33,386 nt of DNA. Source: CAZTXD01 sp964617995 (GTDB taxonomy: Bacteria > Actinomycetota > Acidimicrobiia > Spongiisociales > ZC4RG35). Positions 7,352 to 14,362 of this stretch are shown here, piece after piece (the stretch's first letter is position 1; the number at the start of each line of letters is the position of its first letter). A program made the translations under genes and the position numbers. Below the pieces are notes generated by a model. The model did no database searches and was not told where the DNA came from. It was given only the letters and a program-made list of their open reading frames with translations. The stretch lies in contig CAZTXD010000023.1 in assembly GCA_964617995.1 (NCBI GenBank), forward strand, positions 1 through 33,386. Reading direction: 5' to 3'.

Positions 7352-8167
7352 TCAGGGCGCGAAGATCCTGATCTCCACGGCACCCGTGTTGCCTCCCGAG
7401 GACGAGGAGACATCGAAGGTGAACACACGTCCCGTGACAGACACCTCCGATGTCCGTGGGTCGGCAGGGTCTCCTGCGGGGAAGGGGCCCAGAACCTCGG
7501 CGCCGTCGATCGTGACGGTGAATGTGTCGGTGATGGCGGAGCCGTCGGTCATGGAACGGGTGAGGAACTCGACGGCCCCCACCTCGGTCGGCTCACCCAG
7601 GTCGATGGTGAGCGAAGCGTCGTCCCCGTCGCCCGCCGTCGACCATTCGGTAGCCAGATCGCCATCGACGGCGTTCGTGGCGGCGAACCCGGAGCTGAAC
7701 TCGGAACTGACCTCCACCACCTCGGCGCCTTCGGCCAGGTTGGGGCCCCGGTCCACGGTGGGCACAGTCGAGCCGACCCCGGGAATCGTGAACGTCGACA
7801 CCTCCGACCGATAGAGGGTCCCATCGGCGGTTGTCCCCTGGACCACGAAGGTGTATTCCACGCCCGGCTCGGCGCCCGGGAGGAACACGTCGTGTTGAAC
7901 GATCCCGGTACCGGCCATGTCGAGAGAGTTGTTGAAGTTGCCGAACGTCCGGTCCTCGCCCCAGACGATGGCACAGATCATCGGCTCGGTGGTCGTTACG
8001 CGAAAGATCCCCCTGCCCGGGTTCGTGGGGTCGGCCTCGAAGGTGAACTCCGATGCCTGCACCTCGGAGAACGGCCGCACCTCGGCCTCACCCGCCTGAC
8101 CGGAGGCGCAGGCGGTCAGCCCCAACACCGTCAGGCCCAGCGCCCATGACGTTACGCGCGATGCCAT
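7352..8167 (-). CDS. Lipoprotein with C-terminal discoidin-like (F5/8 type C) domain
   Basis: A 271-residue exported lipoprotein. The signal peptide ends in the lipobox LGLTAC (Cys20). Residues of about 35-130 resemble a fibronectin-III-like beta domain. Residues of about 140-271 look like a discoidin or carbohydrate-binding module: the segment NLAEGAEVVEVSSEF then AATNAVDGDLATEWST is the classic start of such a domain, and the remainder is beta-rich. A role in binding glycans or other surface ligands is inferred. CATAGT followed by 6 bases before the ATG may be a -10 box of a nearly leaderless transcript. It lies 47 bases after the flavoprotein gene on the same strand. Confidence 0.7.
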   Translation of the reverse strand: MASRVTSWALGLTVLGLTACASGQAGEAEVRPFSEVQASEFTFEADPTNPGRGIFRVTTTEPMICAIVWGEDRTFGNFNNSLDMAGTGIVQHDVFLPGAEPGVEYTFVVQGTTADGTLYRSEVSTFTIPGVGSTVPTVDRGPNLAEGAEVVEVSSEFSSGFAATNAVDGDLATEWSTAGDGDDASLTIDLGEPTEVGAVEFLTRSMTDGSAITDTFTVTIDGAEVLGPFPAGDPADPRTSEVSVTGRVFTFDVSSSSGGNTGAVEIRIFAP

Positions 8168-8214
8168 GGCTCCACTATGCCTGCGCCGGATCGCTACCCC
8201 TCATCGCCGGGTGG

Positions 8215-9639
8215 TCACAGGAACTCGTGCCCGTAGTCGTCTCGGTAGGCCTCCAACAGCCGCAGCCATACCTCGCTGAGGATCGGGAAGGCCGGCACCG
8301 CATGCCAGAGGGTGTCGAGAGGCACCTCCGCCACGATGGCGATGGTGGCGGCGTGCAGCAACTCACCGGCCGTGGGGCCGACGAAGGTCGCCCCGATGAT
8401 GACCCGGCGATCCGCGTCGATCACCAGCTTGGCGGTGCCGTGATATCCCCGACCCAAGGTGGCGGCTCCGGCTACGTGGCCGATGTCATGGTCGACCGTA
8501 TGAACCGAGACGCCTGCCTCTCGTGCCTTCGCCTCGGTCATTCCGACCGCCGCCACCTTGGGGTTGGTGAACACGACCCGGGGAGTGGCCTTGATGTCAC
8601 CCCAGGCGCTGGTGTCGACACCGGCCAGATGGGCACCGGCGATGCGGGCCTGGTACTTCCCGGTGTGAGTGAGGAGCGACCTTCCGTTGACATCTCCGAC
8701 CGCATACAGCCAGCCGCCCGCCACCCCTCTCGCCCGGAGACGATCGTCCACTTCGATGCTGGCCCCGGGCTCGAGTCCGACTGTCTCCAACCCGAGGTCC
8801 TTCGTGTTGGGACGACGCCCGGTGGCGACCAGCACCTCGTCGGCCTCGATGATCGACGAAGATCCGTCAGCTACGGTTATCTCAGCGACGATGGGGCCGT
8901 CGGATCCGTTGCGGGTGATGCGCTCGGTCGTGGCCTCGGTCAGTACCCCGATGCCCATTCGCTCGAAGGACTGCCGCAACTCGCTGCCCGCGACAGGATC
9001 TTCAACGGCCAGCAACCGGTCGAACAGCTCCACCACCGTGACCTCATCGGCGCCCAGCGTCTTCCAGGCCTGGGCCATCTCCACCCCGACCACGCCCCCG
9101 CCGATGACCAACAGACGACGCGGCACCTCTTTGGCAGTGGTCGCATCCCGACTGTCCCACACGCCCGCCTCCGCCAGGCCCTCGATGGGCGGCATCGCCG
9201 CCGAGGTGCCCGTGGCCACGACCACTCCTCGGGTCGCTTGGAGGAGCTGGCGCTCACCACCGCCTGATTCCACCTCGACCATCCGCTCCCCCGCGATGCG
9301 GGCGTGCCCCCGGATGAGGTGGATGCCGGCTCCCTCCAGCCAGGCCACCTGTCCCTTGTCGTCCCAGCCGCCCGCCAGGGCGTTGCGACGCTTCAAGGCA
9401 GCGTCGATGTCTATCTCGCCGCCCACGAATCCCGGGGTCCGAGAGGCAGCGTCGGCGACGTCGCCCGGGCGCAGGAGCGCCTTGGAGGGCATGCACGCCC
9501 AATAGGAGCACTCCCCTCCCACCAGTTCCCGCTCGACGATGGCAACGTCGAGGCCATGTTGGGCGGCCACGTCGGCGGCGTTCTCCCCGGCCGGGCCGGC
9601 GCCGAGGACTATCACGTCGAAGTTCTTCGTATCGGTCAT
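8215..9639 (-). CDS. NAD(P)/FAD-dependent oxidoreductase, dihydrolipoamide-dehydrogenase-like
   Basis: A 474-residue class I pyridine nucleotide-disulfide oxidoreductase. It has an N-terminal FAD motif GAGPAG (13-18), the redox disulfide in GGECSYWACMPSK (Cys44, Cys49), a second dinucleotide site GGGVVG in the middle, and a C-terminal dimerisation domain. The Lpd/mercuric-reductase HPT-x-SE signature is replaced by FPILSE, so the usual catalytic His seems absent; together with CSYWAC this places it in a distinct actinobacterial-type subgroup of unknown substrate. I start at ATG 9639 because GAGGAG lies 7 bases upstream and the FAD motif follows at once. It is divergent from the DUF3179/TlpA operon, and two palindromes lie between them, so co-regulation is plausible. 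Confidence 0.85.
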   Translation of the reverse strand: MTDTKNFDVIVLGAGPAGENAADVAAQHGLDVAIVERELVGGECSYWACMPSKALLRPGDVADAASRTPGFVGGEIDIDAALKRRNALAGGWDDKGQVAWLEGAGIHLIRGHARIAGERMVEVESGGGERQLLQATRGVVVATGTSAAMPPIEGLAEAGVWDSRDATTAKEVPRRLLVIGGGVVGVEMAQAWKTLGADEVTVVELFDRLLAVEDPVAGSELRQSFERMGIGVLTEATTERITRNGSDGPIVAEITVADGSSSIIEADEVLVATGRRPNTKDLGLETVGLEPGASIEVDDRLRARGVAGGWLYAVGDVNGRSLLTHTGKYQARIAGAHLAGVDTSAWGDIKATPRVVFTNPKVAAVGMTEAKAREAGVSVHTVDHDIGHVAGAATLGRGYHGTAKLVIDADRRVIIGATFVGPTAGELLHAATIAIVAEVPLDTLWHAVPAFPILSEVWLRLLEAYRDDYGHEFL

Positions 9640-9702
9640 GTCGAGCTCCTCGATGGGGTATTTCCCTGCCCAACATCGCTCAAACCCCTGGCGTTGGCTG
9701 AT

Positions 9703-9718
9703 GGTCGGCTGGCCGACA
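9703..9718. promoter_or_regulatory. Operator-like palindrome GGTCGG-N4-CCGACA
   Basis: GGTCGGCTGGCCGACA matches the TGTCGG-N4-CCGACA palindrome at 11 of 12 arm bases. It lies 64 bases upstream of the flavoprotein start, in the divergent region shared with the DUF3179 lipoprotein gene. Confidence 0.45.
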
Positions 9719-9769
9719 ATCGACGTTGAAGCCTTCGCTGGAGCCGTCATCCGCCTCGACCACACGGAA

Positions 9770-9785
9770 CGTCGGAAAGCCGACA
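9770..9785. promoter_or_regulatory. Operator-like palindrome CGTCGG-N4-CCGACA overlapping a -35 region
   Basis: CGTCGGAAAGCCGACA matches the motif at 11 of 12 arm bases. It ends 7 bases before a TATTGT -10 box, so it covers the -35 region of the DUF3179 promoter. It lies one 67-bp interval from the 9703 site. Confidence 0.45.
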
Positions 9786-9792
9786 CTTGCTG

Positions 9793-9798
9793 TATTGT
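9793..9798 (+). promoter_or_regulatory. Predicted -10 box of the DUF3179/TlpA operon
   Basis: TATTGT fits the TANNNT -10 pattern. It would start transcription near 9805, leaving a leader of about 22 bases that contains GGGGGAG before the ATG at 9827. Confidence 0.4.
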
Positions 9799-9826
9799 CC
9801 ATCGAAGGGGGAGAGTTGGTCAGGTC

Positions 9827-11044
9827 ATGAGAGCCCGATGGACGATCCTCGCAGGCATGGTCCTGGTTGCCGCCGCATGCGGTGGCGAAACGAGCGCCGA
9901 CGACACGACGACGTCGGCTCCGACGACGGCCACCACCCCCACCACCGAGCCACCTACCGAACCGACCCTCCCGGCAGACGGCTTCCCCTCCGGCGAGTCG
10001 GCTCTCGACAACATGGCCGCAGAGTCGTTTCCCGAACCCCTCGTTCCCCCGGAGGAAATCCTCTCGGGCGGCCCTCCTCCCGACGGGATACCACCGATCG
10101 ACTCTCCGGTGTTCGTCTCGGTGGATGAGGCCGACGCGTGGCTCGACGACTCCGAGGCCGTGGTGACGCTCGACCTGGACGGAGAAGCACGCGCCTATCC
10201 GATCCAGGTGATGACGTGGCACGAGATAGTCAACGACACCGTGTCCGGTACGCCGGTGAGTGTCACCTACTGTCCGCTGTGCAACACCGCCGTCTCGTTC
10301 GTCCGCGAGATCGACGGGGAGGAGACGACCTTCGGGACCTCGGGCCGCCTGTTCGCCTCGGCGCTGGTGATGTACGACCGGGCGACCGAGTCGCTGTGGA
10401 CTCACTTCGACGGCCGGGCCGTGGTCGGAGTCCTGACCGGGCATCGCCTGGATCCCATCCCCTCACCGCTCCTCGCCTGGTCCGAGTTCAAGGCAGCGTA
10501 TCCCGACGGCCTGGTCCTCGACCGTGATGCCACCGGCCATTCCCGCCCCTACGGCACCAACCCCTACGCCGGGTACGACAACCCCGAGTCCAGGCCCTTC
10601 CTCTTCCGCGGCGAGGTAGATGAGCGATCCCGGGCCATGCAGCGGGTGGTCGGGGTGCAAATCGACGAGGCCGCTCGAGCGTGGTCTCTCGACGCGGTCA
10701 CGGGAGAGGAGGCCCAAGCAACGAACACCGAGCTCGGCTCCACCGATCTCGTGATCTTCTGGAAGGCCGGTCAGGCCAGCGCTCTGGAATCCGACGCCGT
10801 CGGAGGAGGCCGCGACATCGGATCGGTGGGCGTCTTCTCACCGGTCGTCGACAGCGAGCCCCTGACGTTCAGCGTCGAGAACGGGCTCTTCGTGGACGAG
10901 GAGACTCGGTCCACATGGGACATCACCGGCCGGGCCATCGACGGGCCGGCCGAGGGCACCCAGCTCGAGCGGCTCCACCACTTCGACACCTTCTGGTTTG
11001 CGTGGTCGACCTATGCCCCCGGCACCGATCTGGTGGAACCGTGA
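9827..11044 (+). CDS. DUF3179 lipoprotein, cysteine (YCPLC) form
   Basis: A 405-residue exported lipoprotein: lipobox VAAAC (Cys18), then a Thr/Pro/Glu-rich linker to about residue 55, then a full-length DUF3179 domain. Diagnostic stretches are ARAYPIQVMTWHEIVND and VTYCPLCNTAVSF with Cys149 and Cys152. The function of DUF3179 is not established to my knowledge; the conserved C-x-x-C beside a TlpA gene suggests a thiol-redox or metal role outside the membrane. ATG 9827 is chosen because the signal peptide begins there and a predicted promoter lies just upstream, although the frame is open further back. The stop overlaps the tlpA-like start by four bases (GTGA at 11041). It is a Cys paralogue of the candidate selenoprotein at 4887-5909. 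Confidence 0.88.
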   Translation: MRARWTILAGMVLVAAACGGETSADDTTTSAPTTATTPTTEPPTEPTLPADGFPSGESALDNMAAESFPEPLVPPEEILSGGPPPDGIPPIDSPVFVSVDEADAWLDDSEAVVTLDLDGEARAYPIQVMTWHEIVNDTVSGTPVSVTYCPLCNTAVSFVREIDGEETTFGTSGRLFASALVMYDRATESLWTHFDGRAVVGVLTGHRLDPIPSPLLAWSEFKAAYPDGLVLDRDATGHSRPYGTNPYAGYDNPESRPFLFRGEVDERSRAMQRVVGVQIDEAARAWSLDAVTGEEAQATNTELGSTDLVIFWKAGQASALESDAVGGGRDIGSVGVFSPVVDSEPLTFSVENGLFVDEETRSTWDITGRAIDGPAEGTQLERLHHFDTFWFAWSTYAPGTDLVEP

Positions 11045-11565
11045 CCGCCCGTATCGGCCTCATCGCCGCATCGGCCGCCCTCCTCTTGGTGGCGGTGGCG
11101 GCGATCCTCGCGTTCACCCGGACCGACGGTGCCTCCGGTGACAACACCGCCGCTTCGGAGGCCGACGTTCCGTTCCTCTATCTCGACGGAAGCGAGGGGA
11201 ACCTGGCCGACTTTGCCGGTACCCCGGTCCTCGTCAACTTCTGGGCCTCCTGGTGTCCCCCCTGTGTCGCCGAGATGCCCGACCTGGAGCGCGTGCACCA
11301 GCTCCTGGGAGACGAAGTGGTGTTCATCGGGCTGAACCTGCAGGAGACCAACCCTGCGGGCGCCGAAGCGCTGATCGAACAGACGGGGGTCACCTACCTG
11401 CTGGGAGAGGATCCCGACGGCGCGATCTTCGCCAGGTTCGGGGGAATCGGCATGCCCACCACCGTCCTCATGGACGATCAGGGGCAGGTCGTCACCACCC
11501 ACACCGGTGTGATCTTCGCCGACGATCTGGAGGCACTGATCCGCTCCGAGCTGCTCGAATCCTGA
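11041..11565 (+). CDS. TlpA/ResA-type membrane-anchored thioredoxin
   Basis: A 174-residue thiol-disulfide oxidoreductase. An N-terminal signal anchor (about residues 5-26) is followed by a thioredoxin fold with the redox motif WCPPC (Cys72, Cys75) in NFWASWCPPCVAEMP and the cis-Pro loop GMPTTV. Such proteins reduce disulfides outside the cytoplasm, for example in apocytochrome c or copper-binding proteins, with electrons from CcdA; a ccdA gene is at 852. The GTG start overlaps the DUF3179 stop (GTGA), so the two are translated as a pair. The paired CxxC proteins make DUF3179 a candidate partner or client (inference). Confidence 0.9.
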   Translation: MTARIGLIAASAALLLVAVAAILAFTRTDGASGDNTAASEADVPFLYLDGSEGNLADFAGTPVLVNFWASWCPPCVAEMPDLERVHQLLGDEVVFIGLNLQETNPAGAEALIEQTGVTYLLGEDPDGAIFARFGGIGMPTTVLMDDQGQVVTTHTGVIFADDLEALIRSELLES

Positions 11566-11616
11566 TCGACTGCCGATGCCCTCCCGCAGATGCCCGACCC
11601 TGGCAGACTGTATGAC

Positions 11617-12315
11617 ATGACAAACCTGCCAGAGGTTGCGGCAGACCAGCATCTCGCATGGCTGGCCCGCAGCTTCGGTCGACCCGATTACCTCCCCCTC
11701 ACACCGGAGGATCTGGAGGTCCTAGCCGGCAGTGCCGAGATCGTCAAGCGCTTCCGAGGCTCTCACCTGTTCCGGCAGGGGGAGCCAGCCGTGGCCGCCT
11801 ATCTGATTCGCGAAGGCGAGGTCGACATCTACCGTGGACCTTCCCGTTCCCCGCGCGTCGTAGCGCGCGTCGGCCCCGGATCGGTGATTGGAGATATCGC
11901 CATGTTCGGCGAAGGGACCTACAAGTCCTCTGTGCGCGCAGTCGGCCACGTCATGGCGTTCCGGTTCCAACGTGACACGCTCATCCCCGAGCTGGCCAGG
12001 CATCCTTCGATCTGTCTGCGTTGGCTGGTGTCGGGCCTCAACCAGCTGGAGAGGACACAGCGGCGCATCATCCACCTGATGCACAAGACCGTCCTCGCCC
12101 AGGTCGCCGATCTCCTCGCCGAGGAGGCCGCCACCAGCTCGGATGTCAGCCTCTCACAAGCGTCGATCGCGGCGCTTCTCGGCGTCAGCCGCCAATCGGT
12201 CAACGAAGCACTGGGCGAGCTCCGCAAAAGAGGTGCAGTCGAGACCGGCTATCGAACGATCAAGGTGCACGACACCGGTCTGCTGGCACAGGTCGCCACC
12301 GAGGAATCCCGTTGA
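11617..12315 (+). CDS. Crp/Fnr-family transcriptional regulator
   Basis: A 232-residue regulator with an N-terminal cyclic-nucleotide-type sensor barrel (about 25-140), a dimer helix (about 138-165) and a C-terminal winged helix-turn-helix (180-203, recognition segment GVSRQSVNEALGEL). In the pocket, the Glu and Arg that bind cAMP in E. coli CRP correspond to Asp93 and Lys103, so cAMP binding is doubtful. There are no N-terminal cysteines for an iron-sulfur cluster, so it is not an FNR oxygen sensor. I prefer ATG 11617 over ATG 11590, because CAGACT ends 7 bases before it and could drive a leaderless transcript; neither start has a Shine-Dalgarno. It is a natural candidate for binding the TGTCGG palindromes nearby (inference). 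Confidence 0.88.
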   Translation: MTNLPEVAADQHLAWLARSFGRPDYLPLTPEDLEVLAGSAEIVKRFRGSHLFRQGEPAVAAYLIREGEVDIYRGPSRSPRVVARVGPGSVIGDIAMFGEGTYKSSVRAVGHVMAFRFQRDTLIPELARHPSICLRWLVSGLNQLERTQRRIIHLMHKTVLAQVADLLAEEAATSSDVSLSQASIAALLGVSRQSVNEALGELRKRGAVETGYRTIKVHDTGLLAQVATEESR

Positions 12316-12336
12316 GCAACAGGTAGCCGGGACGCA

Positions 12337-12363
12337 TTGCGCCTTTCCTGATTCTGGTAGTAT
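12337..12363 (+). promoter_or_regulatory. Possible promoter of the DEAD-box gene and long leader
   Basis: TTGCGC (12337-12342) and TAGTAT (12358-12363) are 15 bases apart. If used, the mRNA would have a leader of about 125 bases before ATG 12497, which is long for this genome and could carry regulation. I found no strong fold or known riboswitch in 12364-12496. Confidence 0.3.
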
Positions 12364-12496
12364 CCTGACCTGGCCCCGTTCATCTGCCGTGTTCCTGCAC
12401 GTCTCGGGCCGGGCTTTCCACGGGCGTTCGCCCCTCTCGATTCTCGCTTCTGTCGTGGCGAATGGTCGAGCCCCTTTCCACGACTCAGGAGCACAG

Positions 12497-13708
12497 ATGA
12501 CCACCTTCGCCGACCTCGGCGTACCCGCCGAGCTCGTTGCCGTTCTCACCAAGGCCGGCATGAACAGACCATTCCCGATCCAGGCCTCCGCCATTCCCGA
12601 CGGCCTAGCCGGCCGCGACATCTGCGGTCGAGCACCCACCGGCTCGGGAAAGACGCTCGCCTTCGGTCTCCCCCTCATGGCCCGAGTGGGACGGGCCCGA
12701 CCGCGCCGGCCACGGGCATTGATCCTCGCCCCCACCCGGGAGCTGGCCGAGCAGATCAAGCGCGCCCTGACTCCTCTCGCCATCGCCCGCAAGCGGTGGG
12801 TGACCGCCATCTATGGCGGGGTGGGCTATGAACCGCAGCGACGGGCCCTGCGCAAGGGCAGCGACGTCATAGTCGCCTGCCCCGGGCGGCTGGCCGACCT
12901 CATCGGCGAGGGGTCTGTGGATCTGTCGGACGTCGACATGGTCGTCGTCGACGAGGCAGACCGCATGGCCGACATGGGATTCCTGCCGGAGGTCCGCCGC
13001 CTCCTCGACATGACCTCACCCGATCGCCAGACCTGGCTGTTCTCGGCCACGCTGGACGGCGCCGTAGCGGTGCTGACCCGTGACTACCAGCAGGCACCCG
13101 CCCGCCATGAGGTCGCCGGCGACGAGGGAGCGGCTACGGATGCGCGTCATGTCTTCTGGGCGGTGGACCACCACGACCGCCTCGATCGCACCGCCGACCT
13201 CATCGCCACCGCCGGCCGCACCATCGTGTTCTGCCGGACCCGGCACGGTGCCGACAGGGTGGCCCGTCGCCTCGCACGCTCCGGGGTACGCGCCGAGGCC
13301 ATCCACGGGGGACGGAGCCAGGGTCAGCGCCAACGAGCACTGACCGCCTTCTCCCAGGGGAGGATCCAGGCGTTGGTGGCGACCGATGTCGCCGCCCGGG
13401 GAATCCATGTCGACAATGTGGCCGCGGTGATCCATTTCGACCCTACCGACGACCCCAAGACCTATCTGCACCGTTCCGGACGCACCGCCCGGGCCGGAGC
13501 CGACGGGGTGGTGGTGTCGCTGGTCACGGCCGATCAGAGGCGGGGAGTGGAATCGATCCAGAGATCCGTGGGCTTGCCTTCGACCTTCGACCATCTCTCG
13601 ATGAGCGACCTCGCCACGGTCGGCCATCCAGTGGGCTCGGTGGCGCCCGGCAAGCCCGGGCCGCGTCGTCACCGCGGCAAGCAGCGCTCGGGCAACCGCC
13701 GGCGCTGA
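12497..13708 (+). CDS. DEAD-box ATP-dependent RNA helicase
   Basis: A 403-residue helicase with the full motif set: Q motif around PFPIQ (Gln29), Walker A APTGSGKT (46-53), PTRELA (79-84), DEAD (152-155), SAT (183-185) and the C-terminal motif VI HRSGRTARAG. The tail is short, basic and rich in Gly, Arg and Lys, which suits non-specific RNA binding; there is no extra domain such as the DbpA RNA-binding module. It resembles RhlE-type helicases, which remodel rRNA and mRNA, often in the cold. The start at ATG 12497 has AGGAG 6 bases upstream. It converges on the RRM/zinc gene pair with only 8 bases between stops, so their transcripts may overlap. Confidence 0.92.
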   Translation: MTTFADLGVPAELVAVLTKAGMNRPFPIQASAIPDGLAGRDICGRAPTGSGKTLAFGLPLMARVGRARPRRPRALILAPTRELAEQIKRALTPLAIARKRWVTAIYGGVGYEPQRRALRKGSDVIVACPGRLADLIGEGSVDLSDVDMVVVDEADRMADMGFLPEVRRLLDMTSPDRQTWLFSATLDGAVAVLTRDYQQAPARHEVAGDEGAATDARHVFWAVDHHDRLDRTADLIATAGRTIVFCRTRHGADRVARRLARSGVRAEAIHGGRSQGQRQRALTAFSQGRIQALVATDVAARGIHVDNVAAVIHFDPTDDPKTYLHRSGRTARAGADGVVVSLVTADQRRGVESIQRSVGLPSTFDHLSMSDLATVGHPVGSVAPGKPGPRRHRGKQRSGNRRR

Positions 13709-13716
13709 CCCCCATT

Positions 13717-13896
13717 TCAGGTGATGCGGCTGGGATCCTTGGTGTTCACACGTGGTTGCCACGGCGCGTAGCCGTGGCACTTACACTTCGGCACCGAGCA
13801 ATTCTCCGGCTCCCGGTGCTCCACACGTGGATGACCGCAGTCGGAGCACCGCTGGCGCCCACCGTCGCTACGCCGTCCGGGAGTGAATTTCGTCAT
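13717..13896 (-). CDS. Small Cys-rich, probably zinc-binding protein
   Basis: A 59-residue basic protein that is easily missed. It has two metal-binding-like clusters: RCSDCGH (Cys17, Cys20, His22) and CSVPKCKCH (Cys33, Cys38, Cys40, His41), with His27 between. This spacing would suit a small zinc ribbon, perhaps for nucleic-acid binding. The ATG overlaps the RRM gene stop by four bases (ATGA at 13893-13896), which fixes the start and ties its translation to the RRM protein. I do not recognise a named family; similar small CxxCGH...CxxxxCxC proteins occur in actinobacteria as far as I recall. Confidence 0.7.
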   Translation of the reverse strand: MTKFTPGRRSDGGRQRCSDCGHPRVEHREPENCSVPKCKCHGYAPWQPRVNTKDPSRIT

Positions 13897-14144
13897 GACC
13901 GCTTTCTGGCCAGATTCACGGTGAGGTTCCGTCCGTCCACGCTCTGGCCGTCGAGCGCCGAGATCGCCGCCTGGGCTGACTCCGCGGCGCCCATCTCCAC
14001 GAAGCCGAAGCCCCGCGATCGGCCGCTGTCGCGATCGGTTATGACCTGGGCCTTGGTCACCTCGCCGTACTCGCCGAACATTCTCTCGAGGTCGGCGGAG
14101 GTGGTGTCGAATGTGAGATTCCCCACGTAGATGTTGGTGGACAT
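13893..14144 (-). CDS. Single-RRM RNA-binding protein
   Basis: An 83-residue protein made of one RNA recognition motif, with RNP2 IYVGNL (5-10), RNP1 RGFGFVEM (44-51), the intervening helix SADLERMFGEYGEV and the closing strand GRNLTVNLARKRS. Aromatic residues Tyr6, Phe45 and Phe47 are placed for stacking on RNA. Such small bacterial RRM proteins are often cold-induced. The ATG at 14144 has AGGAG 4 bases upstream, so an in-frame ATG 90 bases further up is unlikely. It is followed by the overlapping Cys-rich gene, faces the DEAD-box helicase gene, and has a long structured leader (14145-14362). Confidence 0.9.
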   Translation of the reverse strand: MSTNIYVGNLTFDTTSADLERMFGEYGEVTKAQVITDRDSGRSRGFGFVEMGAAESAQAAISALDGQSVDGRNLTVNLARKRS

Positions 14145-14362
14145 GTCTCTCCTGAGGCTCGAACCGTCGGGGTCGAACGCCCCGCCGGACCTGCCTGGCG
14201 TCTCCCGTGAGGGAGACGGATCGACACATCCCATGCGTTTCCCTCACCGGACGGAACAAAGGGGCGGGGGAGGCGGTGCACCGCGTGTGCGTGCGTCTTG
14301 GCATCCAGTTTACCGCAGCCGCAGGCCAAAGCGTCGATGACACCGACGGCCTCGATTCCGGG
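14145..14362 (-). promoter_or_regulatory. Structured 5' leader of the RRM gene with alternative stems
   Basis: In the mRNA sense, 14218-14199 forms a perfect 8-bp hairpin, CGTCTCCC-TCAC-GGGAGACG. The same 5' arm can instead pair with an upstream segment: 14250-14236 (CCGGTGAGGGAAACG) and 14218-14204 (CGTCTCCCTCACGGG) match at 13 of 15 positions across a 17-base loop. The two folds exclude each other. A GAGAC directly before the ATG can also pair with GTCTC of the arm. A TAAACT box near 14306-14311 could be the -10. No known riboswitch class fits by eye. Confidence 0.45.
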
